From NCBI GenBank assembly GCA_003247575.1, contig QJZC01000010.1:97597-161596 (forward strand): a stretch of DNA of 64,000 nt. The letters are read 5' to 3'. This DNA comes from Pseudomonadota bacterium (GTDB taxonomy: Bacteria; Myxococcota_A; UBA9160; SZUA-336). Of this stretch, positions 54,384 to 62,304 are shown piece by piece. Under the pieces are notes generated by a model that was not told the origin of the DNA, searched no databases, and was given only the letters and a program-made list of their open reading frames with translations. The stretch's first letter is position 1, and each line of letters begins with the position of its first letter. Made by a program: the position numbers and the translations under genes.

Positions 54384-54965
54384 TCTCGACCCACCTTGGG
54401 CTCCGCCACCGTGCGGTGTTCGAGTTACGAGTTCGGTGCACGCGCCTGCGAGTTGCTCTGCGTCTGCTCCGATATGTCCTCGTCCCTTCCGTCGGCGAGG
54501 GGGGGACTGTGCGATTGCATGAGCTCCCTCGAGCGCGGGACTTGCGCATGTTCGAGCAATCTGCGTGTCCTCCGGTTGTGCGGAGTGACTCTTTGCGATC
54601 ACGCAGTGGACGGATGCCGCCAGCCCGTCGCGCGCTGCTTCGCTCAAAGGGGGCGTGCTCGACGCACAGTTGCGGGTGAATTGCGCCTGTAGAGCTCACT
54701 TTTCGTGCTGTGTTGACCGATTTAGGGGTCTTCATGTGAGCCGCGTCACAGCTGGAACCATATGGCTGGTATGTGCGGAGTCGGCGAAAAATATACTCGC
54801 TTGACGCCGCGCGTCGGACTACCAACAATTTCGCTCTCGTCGCTGGCACGCCACCGTTGGGTGCTTGGGGCTAAGTCAACCAGCGATGTTTAAGGGTCGC
54901 CCGGCCGAAGCGAGCTGCTCCGGAAGGGCGGTCAATCAAAGAAACGTCGAAGGAGAAAAGACGTC
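54384..54965. other. 582-bp region upstream of the bufferin precursor gene
   Basis: No supported gene. A TTG-initiated frame at 54396-54692 encodes a 98-residue protein with 12 Cys including three CxC pairs (CVC, CDC, CAC), without a ribosome site or known domain; it is reported as a finding, not a gene. The 3' third is less GC-rich and holds the likely promoter (54801-54829). The leader after it can fold, with TCGCTGG (54840-54846) pairing CCAGCGA (54880-54886) plus an inner GTTG/CAAC. Confidence 0.55.
54801..54829 (+). promoter_or_regulatory. Candidate promoter of the bufferin locus
   Basis: TTGACG (54801-54806) and AACAAT (54824-54829) are separated by 17 bp. The first matches the -35 consensus at five of six positions, the second the -10 consensus at four of six. 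It would give a leader of about 130 bases before ATG 54966. An ECF-sigma promoter, as used by some known bufferin loci, was not recognised. Confidence 0.35.
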
Positions 54966-55217
54966 ATGAACTCGAAGAAGATCGTCCTGGCTACGGCCGC
55001 TGCCTCGTTGTTCCTCGCAGGTCCTGTCCTCGCTGCCGACGAGTCGTCGGACGAGCAGGTCAAGTGCGAGGGTGTGAACGCCTGCAAGAGCCAATCGGCT
55101 TGCGCCACCGCCGGAAGCAGCTGCGCCGGGAAGAACGCTTGCAAGGGCAAGGGCTTCCTGATGATGACCGAGGCGGAGTGCGAAGAGGCGAAGGCCGAGG
55201 AAGATTCCGAGGGCTGA
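54966..55217 (+). CDS. bufA: Bufferin-type (BufA2-like) Cys-rich RiPP precursor
   Basis: An 83-residue precursor. The signal peptide KKIVLATAAASLFLAGPVLA is followed by a 60-residue core with Cys at 34, 40, 46, 53, 59 and 72. Two copies of CxGxNxCK (34-41 and 53-60) are the hallmark of bufferin-like precursors, small exported metal-binding peptides whose cysteines are modified by an MNIO enzyme. AAGGAG lies about 8 bases before ATG 54966. The next genes encode exactly that enzyme and its partner. Copper buffering in the periplasm is the known role of characterised relatives; the metal here is not shown. Confidence 0.85.
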   Translation: MNSKKIVLATAAASLFLAGPVLAADESSDEQVKCEGVNACKSQSACATAGSSCAGKNACKGKGFLMMTEAECEEAKAEEDSEG

Positions 55218-55233
55218 GTTCACTTCGACGCTG

Positions 55234-55267
55234 AGGGCCGGCGAGTCGGACACGGCTCGCCGGCCCT
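55234..55267 (+). terminator. Hairpin between precursor and maturation genes
   Basis: AGGGCCGGCGAG (55234-55245) pairs perfectly with CTCGCCGGCCCT (55256-55267) over 12 bp with a 10-base loop. It begins 16 bp after the precursor stop and is followed by TTATG. Placed here it would stop most transcripts and also protect the precursor mRNA, giving more precursor than enzyme. Confidence 0.65.
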
Positions 55268-55397
55268 TATGCGTATGGCTCTCGAATCCACTAGACCGCG
55301 ATCGCAGCTTTCCCGGACTCCATGCGATGCTGAAGGACGGCTTCTCTCGAGCGCCCATAGGGCTCTGGCGTCCGGACCTTTCGAGCGGGGTGCATGC

Positions 55398-56330
55398 ATG
55401 AATCCAGGCCGAGCGGGCCGGTCGCCGCGCGAGGCGAGTGGCGCCGCTGCTAGCGACGCGCCGTTCCTCGGAATCGGGGTGGGGCTGCGCCCGGTCCACT
55501 ACCCAGAGATCTTTCGCCGTCTCTCTGGTCCGGATGAGCTCGGCATCGACTGGTTCGAGGCTCTCAGCGAGAACTACATGGTTGCCGGTGGAAGGCCCCG
55601 GCGCGTGCTCTCGGATCTGCGCGCTGAGGTCCCGTTGGTGCTGCACGGCGTGTCGCTGAACATCGGATCCTCCGATCCCCTCGACTTGCACTACGTCGAG
55701 GCGCTCGCGGAGCTGGTCGAGCATACAGGGGCTCGCTGGCTCTCCGATCACCTGTGTTGGACCGGGGTGGAGGGGCGCAACCTTCACGACCTGATCCCGT
55801 TGCCCTATACGGAGCGCGCGTCGGACCATGTCGCCGAGCGTGTGCGACAGGTGCAGGACCTGCTCGGACGCAGGATCGCGCTCGAGAACGTCTCCTCCTA
55901 TCTGAGCTACTGCGACGACGAGATGTCCGAGTGGAAGTTCCTGGCCGAGGTCGCCGAGAAGGCCGACTGCGGAATTCTGCTCGATGTGAACAACGTCTAC
56001 GTGAGCGCGCACAACCATGGATTCGATCCTCGCGAGTACATCGCAGCGATCCCAGGAGAGCGCGTCTTTCAGATCCATCTGGCGGGACACAGTGAAGATC
56101 CGCCGTTGCTGATCGATACGCACGATCACCCCGTTCGCGACGAGGTCTGGGATCTCTACGCGTGGACTCTGGAGCAGATTGGGCCGGTCTCCACTCTGAT
56201 CGAGTGGGACGATCACATCCCCTCCTTCGAGCGGCTCTGCGCAGAGGCTGCGCGTGCGCGGACCGTGTTCGACCGTGCGCTCGGGGACCGAGCCGCGCAG
56301 TCGGCTTCCGAGTCCAAGCGTGCGGGATAG
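55398..56330 (+). CDS. bufB: DUF692 multinuclear non-haem iron enzyme (BufB-like)
   Basis: A 310-residue TIM-barrel oxidase of the MNIO family, which uses two or three iron ions and O2 to rework peptide cysteines (methanobactin MbnB, bufferin BufB). Likely metal ligands are visible: HGVSLNIGS, SDHLCW, ENVSSY, DVNNVYVSAHNHGFDP, QIHLAGH, DTHDHPV and EWDDHIP. The first 25 residues are a non-conserved Ser/Ala-rich extension. ATG 55398 is chosen because the barrel begins soon after; the frame is open 43 codons further upstream. The DUF2063 gene begins 8 bp after the stop. Confidence 0.9.
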   Translation: MNPGRAGRSPREASGAAASDAPFLGIGVGLRPVHYPEIFRRLSGPDELGIDWFEALSENYMVAGGRPRRVLSDLRAEVPLVLHGVSLNIGSSDPLDLHYVEALAELVEHTGARWLSDHLCWTGVEGRNLHDLIPLPYTERASDHVAERVRQVQDLLGRRIALENVSSYLSYCDDEMSEWKFLAEVAEKADCGILLDVNNVYVSAHNHGFDPREYIAAIPGERVFQIHLAGHSEDPPLLIDTHDHPVRDEVWDLYAWTLEQIGPVSTLIEWDDHIPSFERLCAEAARARTVFDRALGDRAAQSASESKRAG

Positions 56331-56337
56331 GTGCTGA

Positions 56338-57195
56338 GTGCCCGAGCTGCGCGCCGTACAGGCTCTGGTATCCGAACTGATTCGCGCGACCGACGGGGTC
56401 GAGCGTACGCTTGCGCGAACCGACACACCGCATCGCTGCGAGCTTCTCGACCTTCTCGCTGCCACGGTGACGAGCGACGCGCGCCTCGGTGCCGTCAAGC
56501 GCCTGGAAGTCTATGCGAATGCGTATTTCTACCGAATCCTGGATTGTCTGAAGGAGGACTTCTCCGTCCTCTTGGCCAACGTGGGCGATGCGCGCTTTCA
56601 TGATCTCGTGACCGCCTACCTGTTGGTGCATCCCTCGAATCACTTCTCGATGCGCTATGTCGGCCAGCGGATGCCGCAGTTCATCGCGGCGCACGCGTCT
56701 ATGGCCGCGTTTCGTAGTCAGTTCCCTTGGGCGGCCGATCTCGCGCGGCTGGAGTGGGCGTTGCTCGATGCTTTCGACGCAGCGGACGTCCCGAAGGCCA
56801 CTCGGCAGGACTTTGCCACGGTCGATCCCGAGGAGTTCGCCGAGCTTCAATTCTTTCTCGATCCGTCGGTTCAGTGCCTCGAGTTGGATTCAAGAGCGGT
56901 TCGACGTCAGCGCGCCCACGGCGCGGTGGAGGCCGAGGACTCGGCGCTCGAGTCCGAAGGGGGAGGGGCTCCACGTGAGCACGTACTGGTCTGGCGCCGC
57001 GACGAGACCGTACGCACGAGGCCTTTGGCTCCGGCAGAGGCGCGCGCACTCGACTGCGTCGCTCGCGGCAAGACCTTCGGCGAGATCTGTGTCGAGGTCG
57101 CCGGGCTCGTCGGCGAGGAGCAAGCCGCATCCCAGGTTGCCGGCTGGCTTGCCGCGTGGCTGGAGGTGGGATGCCTCGCGAAGCAGGTCGTATAG
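56338..57195 (+). CDS. bufC: DUF2063 partner protein (BufC-like)
   Basis: A 285-residue soluble protein with the DUF2063 domain in the first 110 residues (RLEVYANAYFYRI, DFSVLLANVGDARFHDL, YLLVHPSNHFSMRYVG). A long, less conserved middle and a C-terminal winged-helix-like end (ARGKTFGEICVEVAG) follow; that end may bind the precursor leader. In other MNIO systems this protein is required with the DUF692 enzyme and probably delivers the substrate. The start is GTG 56338, 8 bp after bufB. Confidence 0.87.
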   Translation: MPELRAVQALVSELIRATDGVERTLARTDTPHRCELLDLLAATVTSDARLGAVKRLEVYANAYFYRILDCLKEDFSVLLANVGDARFHDLVTAYLLVHPSNHFSMRYVGQRMPQFIAAHASMAAFRSQFPWAADLARLEWALLDAFDAADVPKATRQDFATVDPEEFAELQFFLDPSVQCLELDSRAVRRQRAHGAVEAEDSALESEGGGAPREHVLVWRRDETVRTRPLAPAEARALDCVARGKTFGEICVEVAGLVGEEQAASQVAGWLAAWLEVGCLAKQVV

Positions 57196-57310
57196 TCCCC
57201 GTGTAGTCCGGGTAGGGCTGCTGCTCGTTTCGCAAGCGAGGCGAAATCTCGCCGATTGCATGCAGGGTGCACTAGACTGGCGGTCCCTTGCCGTGTGAGG
57301 AGGACGTTCG

Positions 57311-59164
57311 ATGGTGCTATCCAGACATCCAGCTCGAGCCAACGACGGTTGGGCCCGGCGTCGCAGAGCTACGGCGCGGCTGGGCATCTGGGTTACCTGT
57401 CTTCTGGCCTTGTTCCTCCTCGATGCTCATGGGTCCGCCCGGGCGGAGGGGAGTCCGATCTCCTGGGAGGACTGGTCGGCCGATCTCTTCGAGAGGGCGA
57501 AGCGCGAGGAGCGGTTCATTCTCCTCGACATGGAGGCCGTGTGGTGCCACTGGTGCCACGTCATGGATGCCGAAACCTACTCGGACCCCGGTGTCGTGGA
57601 GGTCATCCAGAAGCACTACATCCCCGTGAAGGTAGATCAGGACTCGCGACCGGATCTCTCCGCGCGCTACGAGCGCTACGGCTGGCCGGCGACCGTGATC
57701 TTCGGTCCCGACGGTACCGAGATCGTGAAACGCCGCGGATTCGTTCCCGCCAACGTCATGAAGAGCATTCTCGACGCGGTCGTAGTGGATCCTTCTCCCG
57801 TTCCGGGTATTCAGGTCGTCCTCCCCGAGACCTACGCGGCCCAGGGAGCGCTTCCGGCCGAGGCGCGGAGCGAGCTGGAGCAGCGGCACGACACGACCTT
57901 GGACCGCGAAAAGGGCGGACTCGATGGCCCCTACCGGTACCTCCCGTGGGAGGCGGCCGAGTACGCGTTGAGGCAGGTCGAGCAGGGGGATGAAACGGCC
58001 AAGCCATGGCTGCGGACCACCTTGGATGCTTCGCGCAAGCTGCTCGATCCGGCGTTCGGAGGTGTGTACCAGTATTCGGTCAAGCAAGACTGGAACGAGC
58101 CCCACTTCGAGAAGATCATGTCGTTCCAGGCCGAGAACCTTCGCCTCTATGCGCTCGCCTACGGGGTGTTGAAGAATCCCGTAGATCTCGACTCGGCGCG
58201 CAACATCGTGCGCTTCGTGGACGACTTTCTCACGTCGCCCGACGGGAGCTTCTATACGAGCATGGATGCGGATCTCGTCAGGGGTGAGCACAGTGGTGAG
58301 TACTTCTCGCTGAGCGATGCCGAGCGCCGTAAGCTGGGGATTCCACGTGTCGATACCTCGCTCTATTCGCGTGAAAACGGCTGGATGATCGAGGCTCTGG
58401 CTACCTTGGCCGAGACGACCGGCGATGCCAAGGCGCTCGAACGAGCCCGGCGAGCCGCGAAATGGGTGATCGCAGCGCGATCCATCGAGGGCGGCGGATT
58501 CCGGCACGACGAGAAGGATCCGGCCGGTCCCTATCTGGGCGATACGCTCGCGATGGGGCGAGCCTTCCTCCAGCTCTATCGCGCCAGTGCAGAGCGCGAG
58601 TGGTTGGAGCGAGCGCACGCAGCGGCACGGTTCATCGAGAAGAGCTTTCGACGGGATCAGGCGGGGTACATCAGTGCCGTGCGCGATTCCACGCCGATCG
58701 AGCCGCTGCCTCAGTTCGATCAGAACATCCAGCTGGCGCGCTTCAGCAATCTCTTGTCCCACTATACCGGAGACGCTTCTCTGCGCGACATGGCAACGCA
58801 CGCACTGCGTTACGTGACGACCCCCGACGTCTATGGGCCGCGGCGAGAGGTGGCGGGTGTGCTCTTGGCGGACTCCGAGTTGTCTTCCGACCCCATGCAC
58901 CTCACTGTCGTGGGGAGCAAGCTGGACGGGGACGCTGCGGGCCTGTTTCAAGCGACCCTGCGTCAGGGAAGCTGGTACAAGCGGGTCGAGTGGTGGGATC
59001 AAGCGGAGGGTCCGCTTCCGAACCCGGATATCCAGTATCCGAAGCGCGAAGATGCTGCCGCCTACGTATGCAGTGAACGCGCGTGTTCGGCTCCGATCCG
59101 ACGTGCCGAGGACATCGCGCGCTTCCTGGACCGCATGCGTAGCGCCGCCGCAGGTCGCGGCTGA
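57311..59164 (+). CDS. Secreted DUF255 thioredoxin-fold protein with six-hairpin-like domain
   Basis: A 617-residue protein of the YyaL/SSP411 type. A signal sequence (LGIWVTCLLALFLLDAHGSARA) is followed by a thioredoxin-like domain with the active motif WCHWCHVM near residue 77, and then a long alpha/alpha-toroid region. Most relatives are cytosolic, so export is notable. GAGGAGG lies about 7 bases before ATG 57311. It follows the bufferin genes on the same strand after 115 bp. A role in keeping precursor cysteines reduced or in metal handling is plausible but inferred from position only. Confidence 0.83.
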   Translation: MVLSRHPARANDGWARRRRATARLGIWVTCLLALFLLDAHGSARAEGSPISWEDWSADLFERAKREERFILLDMEAVWCHWCHVMDAETYSDPGVVEVIQKHYIPVKVDQDSRPDLSARYERYGWPATVIFGPDGTEIVKRRGFVPANVMKSILDAVVVDPSPVPGIQVVLPETYAAQGALPAEARSELEQRHDTTLDREKGGLDGPYRYLPWEAAEYALRQVEQGDETAKPWLRTTLDASRKLLDPAFGGVYQYSVKQDWNEPHFEKIMSFQAENLRLYALAYGVLKNPVDLDSARNIVRFVDDFLTSPDGSFYTSMDADLVRGEHSGEYFSLSDAERRKLGIPRVDTSLYSRENGWMIEALATLAETTGDAKALERARRAAKWVIAARSIEGGGFRHDEKDPAGPYLGDTLAMGRAFLQLYRASAEREWLERAHAAARFIEKSFRRDQAGYISAVRDSTPIEPLPQFDQNIQLARFSNLLSHYTGDASLRDMATHALRYVTTPDVYGPRREVAGVLLADSELSSDPMHLTVVGSKLDGDAAGLFQATLRQGSWYKRVEWWDQAEGPLPNPDIQYPKREDAAAYVCSERACSAPIRRAEDIARFLDRMRSAAAGRG

Positions 59165-59172
59165 CCCTTCTG

Positions 59173-59199
59173 TGACCGGGTCGCTTCAGCGACCGGATC
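59173..59199. terminator. Possible bidirectional hairpin between convergent genes
   Basis: GGTCGC (59179-59184) and GCGACC (59189-59194) close a TTCA tetraloop, and an outer CCG/CGG pairs around a one-base bulge. It overlaps the bcp stop codon and lies 15 bp after the DUF255 stop. No T-run is seen on either side. Confidence 0.3.
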
Positions 59200-59656
59200 G
59201 GATCGCTTCGAGTACCTTCGCTGGGTGGTCGGCGGCCTTGGCGACTCGGCGCCAGTGCTTGCGCACCTTGCCGTCGGGACCAACCCAGACGGTCGACCGG
59301 ATCACTCCGATCGTTTTCTTCCCGTACATCATCTTCTCACCGTAGGCCCCGTACTTCGTCATCACCGTCTTGTCGGGGTCGCTGAGCAGGGTGAACGGAA
59401 GAGTGTACTTGTCGATGAACTTTGCGTGCGAGCCCGCGTCATCTGGGGAGATCCCGAGCACGGTAACGCCCAAGTCTTCGTAGTCCCTCGACAAGTCGCG
59501 GAATCCGCAAGCCTCCTTGGTACAGCCTGGAGTGTCGTCCTTCGGGTAGAAGTAGACCACGACGTCTCCTCCACGTAGATCCTTCAGGGCGAGCTTCTCA
59601 CCGTCGGTGCTCTTCAGCGTAAATGCAGGTGCGAGCTTGCCTTCTTCGATGGGCAC
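59186..59656 (-). CDS. bcp: Thioredoxin-dependent peroxiredoxin (BCP/PrxQ)
   Basis: Reduces hydroperoxides in the cytosol. The 156-residue protein has the peroxidatic/resolving pair in PKDDTPGCTKEACGFRD (CxxxxC), the YFYPKDDTPGC loop and the TVWVGPDGKV end. The frame is open 50 codons upstream, but GTG 59656 has AAGGAGA 7 bases before it and the product then starts exactly at the family N-terminus. Confidence 0.94.
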   Translation of the reverse strand: MPIEEGKLAPAFTLKSTDGEKLALKDLRGGDVVVYFYPKDDTPGCTKEACGFRDLSRDYEDLGVTVLGISPDDAGSHAKFIDKYTLPFTLLSDPDKTVMTKYGAYGEKMMYGKKTIGVIRSTVWVGPDGKVRKHWRRVAKAADHPAKVLEAIRSGR

Positions 59657-59826
59657 GCCGGGTCTCCTTTGCTGTGACGAACCTGTTGCGCCGAGTGCGC
59701 GGGCTCCGTCGGTCGGGTGCGGGTGTTGCGGTGTCCATTGCTGCGGAGCCGGCGTGCAGCTAGCGGCCGGCCGCGGCGCGCGTAGTCTACCCGGTGCTTC
59801 GAGCATCGCACCAGGGGCACGGACGG

Positions 59827-60714
59827 CTAGAGCGGGCGACCACTGATGTAGGCTTGGGTTTGGAGATCGCGCGGTTCGAGAAAGAGGCTTCGCGTCTCGC
59901 GAAACTCGATCAGGCGGCCGCCGCTCAAGAATGCGGTGTAGTCGGATAGGCGTCTTGCTTGGTGCAGGTCATGGGTGACCAGGACGGTCGAGTAATCCGT
60001 GCTGAGCTCCCGGAGCAGGAGCTCGATCCTCTGACTCTCGATCGAATCGAGTCCCGCACAGGGCTCGTCGAGTAGCAAGACCGTGGGTCGCACTGCCAAC
60101 GAGCGCGCGAGGCAGAGCCTCTGGCCTTGCCCGCGGGACAGAATGTGTGGGCGCTTGTCCAGCTGCTCCTTGACCAGGTCGAAAAGGTCCACACGGCGCA
60201 AGCTACGCTCGAGGAGGTCTTCTCCGTCGCGGCTTCCCTGGAGGCCGTGGATGCGCGCGCCGAAGAGTACGTTGTCGCGGATCGACATCGCGGGAAAGAC
60301 TGCCGCAGGTCTGCTGATCAGAGCGATCGAGCGGCGCAGCTCGCACACATCGATGCCGGGCTCCAGTAGAGATTGACCCTGAAACTCGAGCTCTCCCTGC
60401 ACTCGGACTCCCTCGATCTGGTCGTGCATCCGGTTGAAGCAGCGGAGCAGGGTGGACTTGCCGGCTTCGCTGGGGCCGATGAGAGCGGTGATGCGGTTTG
60501 GAGGAACCCGCAATGAGATCGAGTCGAGAACCTGATTGCCCTTGCGGAACACGGAGAACTCGCGCGCTTCGAGGACTGCATCGAAGGCCCTCTCCTGCGC
60601 TTGGATGAGGGGGGATCGGGGGGCGAGCTGAGCGGCAGATCTCTCAGGGCCGCGGCAAGGAGGGGCATCGGAACACTGCCCCGGGGCGGATCGCGCGCGC
60701 GAGTCTAACACCAC
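59827..60714 (-). CDS. PstB-like phosphate ABC ATPase with altered motifs
   Basis: An ABC ATPase closest in layout to PstB. Several normally fixed positions differ: Walker A is GPSEAGKST, the Q-loop reads LISRP where VFQKP is usual (Gln replaced by Ser), and the signature is LSRGQGQ instead of LSGGQ. Walker B (VLLLDEP) and the H-loop (VTHD) are kept. No pstS, pstC or pstA is in the window. The start is uncertain: GTG 60714 has GAGGTGA 7 bases upstream, while GTG 60822 would give a 331-residue form. It is divergent from phoU across a region with Pho-box-like repeats. Confidence 0.78.
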   Translation of the reverse strand: MVLDSRARSAPGQCSDAPPCRGPERSAAQLAPRSPLIQAQERAFDAVLEAREFSVFRKGNQVLDSISLRVPPNRITALIGPSEAGKSTLLRCFNRMHDQIEGVRVQGELEFQGQSLLEPGIDVCELRRSIALISRPAAVFPAMSIRDNVLFGARIHGLQGSRDGEDLLERSLRRVDLFDLVKEQLDKRPHILSRGQGQRLCLARSLAVRPTVLLLDEPCAGLDSIESQRIELLLRELSTDYSTVLVTHDLHQARRLSDYTAFLSGGRLIEFRETRSLFLEPRDLQTQAYISGRPL

Positions 60715-60867
60715 GTGCGGGTCACCTCGCGAATCTCCTCCCCCTTCGTGTGCTCGGCGCGTGCGGAGAAGCTTCCGGTGAGTGCCCAGTCTGCTCCCGA
60801 TCGTGCCCCGGATCGATGTCACGCCGATAGCTTATCGCAGCACCGTGGGGCTGGCGCTGCGGGATTA

Positions 60868-60882
60868 TGACGATTCAGTGAC
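60868..60882 (-). promoter_or_regulatory. Pho-box-like repeats facing the PstB-like gene
   Basis: TGAC occurs at 60868 and 60879, exactly 11 bp apart. On the minus strand this reads GCGTCACTGAATCGTCATAA, very close to the PhoB direct-repeat consensus (two TGTCA-type half-sites at 11-bp spacing). It lies 46 bp upstream of GTG 60822 and 154 bp upstream of GTG 60714. Confidence 0.6.
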
Positions 60883-60918
60883 GCTCTGAAGTGTCTTGGT
60901 TGCACCTATTTTGGAATC

Positions 60919-60951
60919 GTCACACTGAGGTCATGGGCGTGTCACACGGAC
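60919..60951 (+). promoter_or_regulatory. Three-half-site Pho box upstream of phoU
   Basis: GTCA occurs at 60919, 60930 and 60941, each 11 bp from the last; the outer two are identical as GTCACAC. PhoB dimers bind such 11-bp direct repeats. A TACACT (60966-60971) downstream fits a -10 element; its distance from ATG 60980 would leave almost no leader, so phoU may be translated from a leaderless or near-leaderless mRNA. Confidence 0.65.
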
Positions 60952-60979
60952 CCAGGGGAGCGGGCTACACTCCCGTATC

Positions 60980-61624
60980 ATGGCGCTGCGTGAGCTAGAG
61001 CAGCAGATCCTGCGGATGGGAGCCCTGTCGGAGCGGATACTCGCGCTCGCGACACAGGCGGTGTCCGAACGGGATACCCAGCTCGCACTCTCTATAGATC
61101 GTGAGGATCTCGAGATCGATCGCCTCGAAGTCGACCTCGACGCAGCCATCCTGTGCGCGCTCGCGCTGCGTGCCCCCGTCGCCGGCGATCTGCGCTGCGT
61201 AATGGCCATCAAGGGAATGGCCATCGATCTCGAACGGGTGGGCGACCTTGCGCGCAACATGGCGCGTGCCGCAGTTCTGCTCGGCGAACTCGCCGAGTCG
61301 GGGCTGCCGGCGCAGCTCGAACCACTTCAGAGAGAGGCTGCGCGTCAATTGCGCGCAGCTCTGGACGCGTTTCAAGCGCGCGACGCCGAGCTGGCTCGCC
61401 GCGTCATCCGGCGCGATGATTACGTGGATGCGCTCCATGCCGAGATCTTGCACGAGATGGTGACGACCATGAGCCGGAAGCCCGACTGGGTTCCCCAGGC
61501 CGTCCAGACCATCCTGATCGCGGAGAGCCTGGAGCGGGTCGGAGACCATGCCACCAACATCGCGGAGGGGGTGATCTTGGTGTCGGAAGCACGAATCGTG
61601 AAACACGCGGAGAAACTCGCCTAG
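60980..61624 (+). CDS. phoU: Phosphate-signalling regulator PhoU
   Basis: A 214-residue protein of two three-helix bundles. Each repeat has the metal-binding ExxxD pattern, for example MAIDLERVGDLARNMAR (first half) and LIAESLERVGDHATNIAEG (second half). PhoU links the Pst transporter to PhoR and shuts off the Pho response at high phosphate. ATG 60980 begins at the family start. phoB follows after 2 bp, so the three genes form one operon. Confidence 0.95.
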   Translation: MALRELEQQILRMGALSERILALATQAVSERDTQLALSIDREDLEIDRLEVDLDAAILCALALRAPVAGDLRCVMAIKGMAIDLERVGDLARNMARAAVLLGELAESGLPAQLEPLQREAARQLRAALDAFQARDAELARRVIRRDDYVDALHAEILHEMVTTMSRKPDWVPQAVQTILIAESLERVGDHATNIAEGVILVSEARIVKHAEKLA

Positions 61625-61626
61625 TC

Positions 61627-62304
61627 ATGCAACGTATCTTGGTCGTAGACGACGAACCCGATCTGCTGGAGCTCGTACGCTTCAACCTCACGGCCGCCGG
61701 CTTTCGAGTCGATCTGGCGACTTCCGGTCGAGCCGCCCTCGCCGCGCTCCGTCGGTCGCCGCCGGATCTGCTGCTGCTCGACCTGATGCTACCGGACATT
61801 CCAGGCACCGAGCTGTGCAGGCGTGTTCGCTCTGCTCCCGAGCTCGCGGAGCTCCCGGTCATCATGCTGACAGCCAAGGCGGAAGAGGTGGACCGCATCG
61901 TCGGTCTCGAGCTGGGTGCGGACGACTATGTCACCAAGCCGTTCAGCCCGCGTGAGCTCGCGCTCCGGGTGAAGGCGGTTCTGCGCCGCCAGGCAACGGA
62001 ACGCGAGTCGAACGCGCCGCTCGAGCATCAGGAGCTGAGGCTCGAGCCCGACAGCTATCGCTGTTGGCTGGGGCAGCAGGACATTCCGCTCACGGCCAAG
62101 GAGTTCGGGCTGCTCCGGGCTCTGATGAGCCGCCCGGGGCGGGTCATGACCCGCGATCGGCTGCTCTCCGAGGTGTGGGGGCGAGACGTCACGGTCACCT
62201 CGCGCACGATCGATACTCACTTGAAGCGCCTGCGTGAGAAGCTCGGCAACGCGGGGAATCTGATCGAAACGGTGCGTGGAGTCGGGTATCGCTTTGCGAG
62301 CTGA
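61627..62304 (+). CDS. phoB: Phosphate-response regulator PhoB
   Basis: An OmpR/PhoB-type response regulator of 225 residues. The receiver has acidic D8/D9, phosphoacceptor D52 in LLDLMLPD, and Lys in VTKPFSP. The C-terminal winged helix has TAKEFGLLRALM and SRTIDTHLKRLREKLG with ETVRGVGYRF. It should bind the Pho boxes found upstream of phoU. It overlaps phoR by 11 bp. Confidence 0.95.
   Translation: MQRILVVDDEPDLLELVRFNLTAAGFRVDLATSGRAALAALRRSPPDLLLLDLMLPDIPGTELCRRVRSAPELAELPVIMLTAKAEEVDRIVGLELGADDYVTKPFSPRELALRVKAVLRRQATERESNAPLEHQELRLEPDSYRCWLGQQDIPLTAKEFGLLRALMSRPGRVMTRDRLLSEVWGRDVTVTSRTIDTHLKRLREKLGNAGNLIETVRGVGYRFAS

Noticed and set aside
54191..54679. 162-codon frame crossing the ATP-grasp stop
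   Set aside because: Overlaps the conserved ATP-grasp end in another frame; no domain or start signal.
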